9,773 bases of DNA, from the NCBI GenBank assembly GCA_047517485.1, contig JAKZSU010000173.1:1-9773 (forward strand), given 5' to 3'. The position numbers and the translations under genes were made by a program. The notes under the pieces were generated by a model, which was not told the origin of the DNA, did not search any database, and saw only the letters and a program-made list of their open reading frames with translations. Shown here one piece after another: positions 7,003-9,773 of this stretch. Position 1 is the stretch's first letter; each line of letters starts with the position of its first letter. Source of the stretch: JAKZSU01 sp047517485 (GTDB taxonomy: Bacteria > Pseudomonadota > Alphaproteobacteria > UBA7887).

Positions 7003-7008
7003 CCCTCC
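7003..7008 (-). promoter_or_regulatory. Ribosome binding site GGAGGG overlapping the upstream stop codon
   Basis: The last G of the upstream TAG stop (7008-7010) is also the first base of GGAGGG, six bases before the ATG at 6996. This suggests coupled translation of the two dehydrogenases, in keeping with subunits made in fixed ratio. Confidence 0.65.
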
Positions 7009-8069
7009 TAACCGGATGTCATCGTCGGCCACAACGCATCGGCGCCGGCGGCCGCGATCATTGCGCCGAGCCGCGCCGCCCAGACGCTTTCGCTACCGAA
7101 ATCGTCGCGCCAGGCAAGCAGACGCCGGGTATAGCGGTGCAACACGTGCTCGGCGGTGAAGCCGATGGCGCCGTGCACCTGATGGGCGATCGCCGCGCCA
7201 TCGCGCGCCGCCTCGCCGATCCTAACCTTCGCCGACGCGACCTCGAAAAACACCCGGTCGTCAAATGTCGATCCCTCGGCCACCGCATCGGCAGCAGCAC
7301 CCGACGCCGCCATCGCCGCCGCGGTCTCGCTCGCCAGCTTGGCCAACTCGTGTTGCACCGCCTGGAAACGACCGATCGGCCGGCCGAACGCCACCCGCTC
7401 GCCGGCATAATCGACACACATATCGAGCAGCGCTTCGAGCGCGCCGGCCATCTGCACGCACCGCGCGACCGCGCCGATCATCGCCAACCCATCTTTTGTG
7501 CCGGCCGGCACCGGGGCTAATTTTACGACCGCGGCGCCGTTGAAGGTTATGTCATTGTGGGCATCTCCAGCGAAATTCGTTCCTTCTGTGATTTGACAGT
7601 CGGTGCGTGCGACCAAGGCGACCATGAGTCTACTATTTTGTGTTGCGATCACCGCTAGGTGATCCGCCTCGGCGGCGAACGGAACCGCGCGCGCGTTGCC
7701 CGCCAGGCGGCCGTCGGGCCCAATGGTGATCGCGTCCTTCTCGCGCGTCGGCGCCACCGTCATCGCGCCGTCCGGGGCTTCCAGTCCGGCACCCCCGAGC
7801 AGCCACGCCGCGAGCAGGGTTTCAGCCAGGGGGATCGACGCGGCGTAGGCACCGCTCGCGCGCACGACCGCGAACCCGTCGGCCATCGCCGCGCCGGCGC
7901 CACCGAGGTCGTCGGCAAGCCACGCTCGGGTCAGCCCGGACTCCTCTAATGCCGCCCACAATGGGCCACGCCAGGCTTGGTCGGTGGCGCTGTTGACGGT
8001 TTGCGGATCGGCGAGATCGCCGAGAATTCGCGTGACGGTCTCGACGACGAGAGGATCGGCCGCGCCCAT
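7008..8069 (-). CDS. Acyl-CoA dehydrogenase, smaller subunit type
   Basis: The 353-residue protein is shorter than a typical dehydrogenase of about 380 residues and is weakly conserved in its N-terminal half. The C-terminal domain is clear: GERVAFGRPIGRFQAVQHELA (about 223-243) and HQVHGAIGFTAEHVLHRYTRRL (296-317), followed by WRDDFGSESVW where the catalytic Glu loop lies in classical members. The canonical YEGT-type motif is absent, and I cannot assign a catalytic base with confidence. It is therefore probably the partner subunit of the larger dehydrogenase rather than a stand-alone enzyme. The ATG at 8069 has AGGA at 8077-8080. The gene lies 13 bp after the hydratase-like gene and 11 bp before the larger dehydrogenase. 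Residues about 142-184 use AT-rich codons unlike the rest of the gene. Confidence 0.9.
   Translation of the reverse strand: MGAADPLVVETVTRILGDLADPQTVNSATDQAWRGPLWAALEESGLTRAWLADDLGGAGAAMADGFAVVRASGAYAASIPLAETLLAAWLLGGAGLEAPDGAMTVAPTREKDAITIGPDGRLAGNARAVPFAAEADHLAVIATQNSRLMVALVARTDCQITEGTNFAGDAHNDITFNGAAVVKLAPVPAGTKDGLAMIGAVARCVQMAGALEALLDMCVDYAGERVAFGRPIGRFQAVQHELAKLASETAAAMAASGAAADAVAEGSTFDDRVFFEVASAKVRIGEAARDGAAIAHQVHGAIGFTAEHVLHRYTRRLLAWRDDFGSESVWAARLGAMIAAAGADALWPTMTSG
7518..7658 (-). other. AT-rich codon patch inside the smaller dehydrogenase gene
   Basis: For about 45 codons the third positions switch to A or T (for example aca-caa-aat-agt-aga, and gta-aaa-tta near the other end), while codons on both sides end almost only in G or C. 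The reading frame and family-like sequence are kept, so it is not a frameshift or insertion. A short recombination tract from a lower-GC homologue would explain it. Confidence 0.6.
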
Positions 8070-8082
8070 GTCCCGGTCCTGA

Positions 8083-8898
8083 TCAGCGCGCGGCGAAATT
8101 GGGCACCCGGCGCTCGCCCATCGCCTTGACGCCCTCGGCGAAATCCTCGGTCGCGCGCAGGCGGGTCTGCTCGGCGAGCTCGCGGTCGGTCGCCGCCGCC
8201 ACCCGGTCGGCGAGACCGAGGCGCATGGTCGCGCGGGTCGAGATCAGCCCGAGCGGCGCGTTCTCCGCGATCTCGGCGGCCAGCGCCATCGCCGTCGCGC
8301 GCACCTGGTCTTGGCTCACCAGCACATCGGCGAGCCCCATGGCGTGCGCCTCCTCGCCCTTGATCCGCCGACTGGTATAGAACATCAGCGCCGCGTTACC
8401 CTGGCCGATCGCCGCCGGCAGGGTGGTGGTGAGGCCGAAGCCGGGATGAAAGCCGAGCCGGGTGAAATTGGCGCAAAACCGCGCTTCCGGGCAGGCGACG
8501 CGGAGGTCCGGCACCATCGCCAAGCCAAGCCCGCCGCCCACCGCGGCACCCTGGATCGCGCCGATAATCGGCTTGGCGGTACGGAACAAGCGTACCGCCT
8601 CGACATAGAGATGATTGGCTTGCAGCGGCGGCCCGCCCTCGTCGTCGCCGCGGTCGGCGGCACGGTCGCTGAAATCGCCGCCGGCGCTGAAATCGGCGCC
8701 GGCGCAAAACGCCTTGCCCTCGGATGCGAGGACGATCGCGCGGCAGTCGTCGGTTTTGTCGAGCGCCTCGAACGCATCGGCGATCTCGGCGATCAGATCT
8801 TGATCGAAAAAATTATACGGCGGCCGGCGGATCTCGACCAGCGCGACGAAGTCGGTTACATCGACCGCGATATCCTTGTACGCGCCAAACTTCGCCAT
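8083..8898 (-). CDS. Enoyl-CoA hydratase/isomerase family protein lacking the usual catalytic glutamates
   Basis: This is a crotonase-fold protein, first gene of the operon. I start it at the ATG 8896-8898 (271 residues), seven bases after GAGGG (8906-8910). The upstream ATG at 8934 adds a poorly conserved tail. The two oxyanion-hole regions are present: AFCAGADF (63-70) and IQGAAVGGGLGLAM (115-128). In classical hydratases the second region contains a Glu (GGGCELA) and a second Glu occurs about 20 residues on. Here those positions read GGGLGLA and NFTRLGF. Both catalytic glutamates are thus absent and an HPGFG motif follows (151-155). The protein may therefore catalyse an isomerase, hydrolase or other crotonase-type step, or use other residues. 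It ends with TGA and is followed after 13 bp by the dehydrogenase. Confidence 0.9.
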   Translation of the reverse strand: MAKFGAYKDIAVDVTDFVALVEIRRPPYNFFDQDLIAEIADAFEALDKTDDCRAIVLASEGKAFCAGADFSAGGDFSDRAADRGDDEGGPPLQANHLYVEAVRLFRTAKPIIGAIQGAAVGGGLGLAMVPDLRVACPEARFCANFTRLGFHPGFGLTTTLPAAIGQGNAALMFYTSRRIKGEEAHAMGLADVLVSQDQVRATAMALAAEIAENAPLGLISTRATMRLGLADRVAAATDRELAEQTRLRATEDFAEGVKAMGERRVPNFAAR

Positions 8899-8905
8899 GC
8901 TCGTT

Positions 8906-8910
8906 CCCTC
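8906..8910 (-). promoter_or_regulatory. Ribosome binding site GAGGG that sets the start at 8898
   Basis: GAGGG on the minus strand is seven bases before the ATG at 8898 and supports that start over the ATG at 8934. I could not identify a convincing -35/-10 pair for the operon between here and the right repeat arm. Confidence 0.55.
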
Positions 8911-9131
8911 TCCGCTAAACCTTATCCGGAGCAAGACGATTCACACATGGCGGTCAAAGATGCAAGGCACGCGGGAAAGGGGCACCCCGGCGTGGAACGC
9001 ATGAGGCTTCGTAACGCTTAATCTCCTTCGAACCATCTGGCGAAGCCAGCTCGCGTGCGGCGCTGAGCGGCACTCGATTGGGGACCGAGTACCCGATAAG
9101 AAGACAAATATTTCGCCGTATTCCACAATTC

Positions 9132-9150
9132 GTCCCCGTATTTTGGGGAC
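9132..9150. promoter_or_regulatory. Conserved palindrome GTCCCC-N7-GGGGAC, right copy (possible operator)
   Basis: Same element as at 2344-2362. The centre reads GTATTTT here and GTATTGT there, while the arms are unchanged. It lies 26 bp upstream of the -35 box. Confidence 0.45.
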
Positions 9151-9176
9151 TTGTCGCGGTTTTTATAAAAGGATTG

Positions 9177-9205
9177 TTGACGTAACTGGTTCGTTATGCC
9201 ACTAT
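9177..9205 (+). promoter_or_regulatory. Sigma70-like promoter of the right modular gene
   Basis: TTGACG (9177-9182), a 17-bp spacer and CACTAT (9200-9205) repeat the arrangement before the left gene. The two differences between the copies (TT to AA) fall in the spacer next to the -35 box. Identical promoters suggest the two paralogues are switched on together. Confidence 0.55.
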
Positions 9206-9243
9206 GCCTAGAACTTGAGATATCAATTTCATCCATTCATTAT

Positions 9244-9249
9244 GGGAGG
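9244..9249 (+). promoter_or_regulatory. Ribosome binding site GGGAGG that sets the start at 9257
   Basis: GGGAGG lies seven bases before the ATG at 9257. The in-frame ATGs at 9242 and 9251 are within or directly beside the site and are unlikely starts. Confidence 0.7.
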
Positions 9250-9256
9250 CATGACC

Positions 9257-9773
9257 ATGCCCGTGATAATGCACCCGGTCGGCCGCGGCGGGTATAACCG
9301 CCGCGAGGACGTGATCTGCATCCAGACCGCTCTCGCAAACGCCAAGATTTCGGGACATGGAAGTTTTTGGACTGGCAAAATCGACGGCAAGATGTCGCCC
9401 GATATGATGGACGCCATTACCATATTTCAACACGCGGCGCGTACGCCCGCCAACGGCCGCATGGGGAAAAACTGCCCGACATGCATGTCCCTCGAGAAGG
9501 CGTTGCCGGCAGCGCTCAAGGGCATGGTCGCCGAGAAAAGCAATGCCGCTCACACTAAGCCCAAACCGGCGTCAGGCGCCGGCCACTCTAGTCGAGCACC
9601 GCGACGGCGCCTGAAAGCGGCGCTAATTCGCAACCAGTTTCTGAAGAATCTGGTGCTGCCGCTGGCGTTGCGGAACGAACTCACCGCCTTTCGCGGCGCG
9701 GTCGACCGCGACCTCGATTTGTATCTGAGCTATACCAGCGTCAAGACCGATCCGGCGGGGTATTTGCGATTCG
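9257..9773 (+). CDS. Second modular protein with PG-binding-like domain (3' end outside window)
   Basis: The frame is open from the ATG at 9257 to the window edge (172 codons). Residues about 10-65 form the same peptidoglycan-binding-like domain as the left gene, here with the canonical FQ near its end (AITIFQHA). The linker keeps NCPTC (72-76), and the block beginning NQFLKNLVLP, LTAFRGA and KTDPAGYLRF matches the left protein at the protein level after a Lys/Arg/Pro-rich insert-like linker where the two differ most. No signal peptide is visible. The Trp in GSFWTGKIDGK is intact, and no stop occurs in the visible part. Whether the C-terminus carries the same hydrophobic hairpin or a different module decides the polymorphic-toxin idea, and it lies outside the window. 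Confidence 0.85.
   Translation, partial: MPVIMHPVGRGGYNRREDVICIQTALANAKISGHGSFWTGKIDGKMSPDMMDAITIFQHAARTPANGRMGKNCPTCMSLEKALPAALKGMVAEKSNAAHTKPKPASGAGHSSRAPRRRLKAALIRNQFLKNLVLPLALRNELTAFRGAVDRDLDLYLSYTSVKTDPAGYLRF

Larger units (their letters stand above)
8899..9256. other. Divergent intergenic region between catabolic operon and right modular gene
   Basis: These 358 bp hold the leader of the leftward operon, about 200 bp of unassigned sequence including a 5-bp hairpin CTGGC-GAA-GCCAG (9037-9049), and from 9129 the conserved palindrome, promoter and leader of the rightward gene. No small gene is convincing. The AT-rich bases at 9100-9170 mark the change from operon leader to repeat arm. Confidence 0.5.
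9129..9553 (+). repeat. Inverted repeat, right arm
   Basis: This is the partner of 1941-2365. Similarity begins at the TTCGTCCCC that opens the palindrome; upstream bases are unrelated in the two arms. Bases 9186-9282 are identical to the left arm. Within the coding part many differences change residues (for example RVPGHG to KISGHG and LCQRAL to IFQHAA), so the two copies have diverged as separate genes. Confidence 0.9.

Noticed and set aside
9024..9050. GGTTCGAA on the minus strand suggesting the T-arm of a tRNA
   Set aside because: The flanking bases do not form a T-stem, and no acceptor stem, anticodon arm or D-arm can be found.
9132..9150. Palindrome read as a rho-independent terminator
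   Set aside because: The stem is only six pairs, no T-run follows directly, and it lies just upstream of a promoter at both loci.
9018..9236. A 72-codon minus-strand frame in the intergenic region before the right modular gene
   Set aside because: It runs through the conserved promoter and leader in the opposite direction. Its sequence is not kept as a full frame in the left arm, where homology ends at the palindrome.

Overview
This looks like a stretch of chromosome from a high-GC alphaproteobacterium, possibly Rhodospirillales-like. That is a judgement from very strong G/C third-position codon use in the central genes and from the catabolic operon type, not from a marker gene. The central genes use a standard bacterial code: TGA ends two of them (the enoyl-CoA hydratase-like gene and the larger acyl-CoA dehydrogenase).

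Layout from left to right. Bases 1 to about 141 are the tail of an IS4-family insertion sequence: the last 41 codons of a transposase and a palindromic element end. About 30 bp further on lies the 3' end of a leftward locus (171-2237) encoding a large modular protein. It has an N-terminal peptidoglycan-binding-like domain, a conserved CxxC linker, a second peptidoglycan-binding-like domain and a C-terminal region with a hydrophobic helical hairpin. A TGA codon interrupts the locus in the second domain, exactly where the first domain has Trp, so it reads as two abutting in-frame ORFs (1440-2237 and 171-1412). A rightward gene for a periplasmic metallo-beta-lactamase-fold hydrolase (2601-3554) follows. 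It converges on a tightly packed leftward four-gene operon (8898 to 3669): enoyl-CoA hydratase-like protein, small acyl-CoA dehydrogenase, larger acyl-CoA dehydrogenase, and an NDP-forming acyl-CoA ligase. Together these could activate a carboxylic acid to its CoA thioester and start beta-oxidation-like degradation. The substrate cannot be read from the sequence.

At the right edge (9257 to the end) a second, rightward copy of the modular protein begins and runs out of the window. The two copies face away from each other. They share a 425-bp block in inverted orientation (1941-2365 and 9129-9553) with no gaps and about 89% identity by manual count. The block starts at a GTCCCC-N7-GGGGAC palindrome and covers a sigma70-like promoter, the leader, the ribosome binding site and the first domain. 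The promoter, leader and first codons are almost identical (97 bp without a mismatch), whereas the coding part decays steadily downstream. This pattern of conserved promoter and N-terminus with a diverging C-terminus is what polymorphic toxin or effector families show, and it is the most interesting feature here. The toxin reading is inference: no immunity gene or secretion marker is visible, and the IS element sits where a downstream partner gene would be expected.
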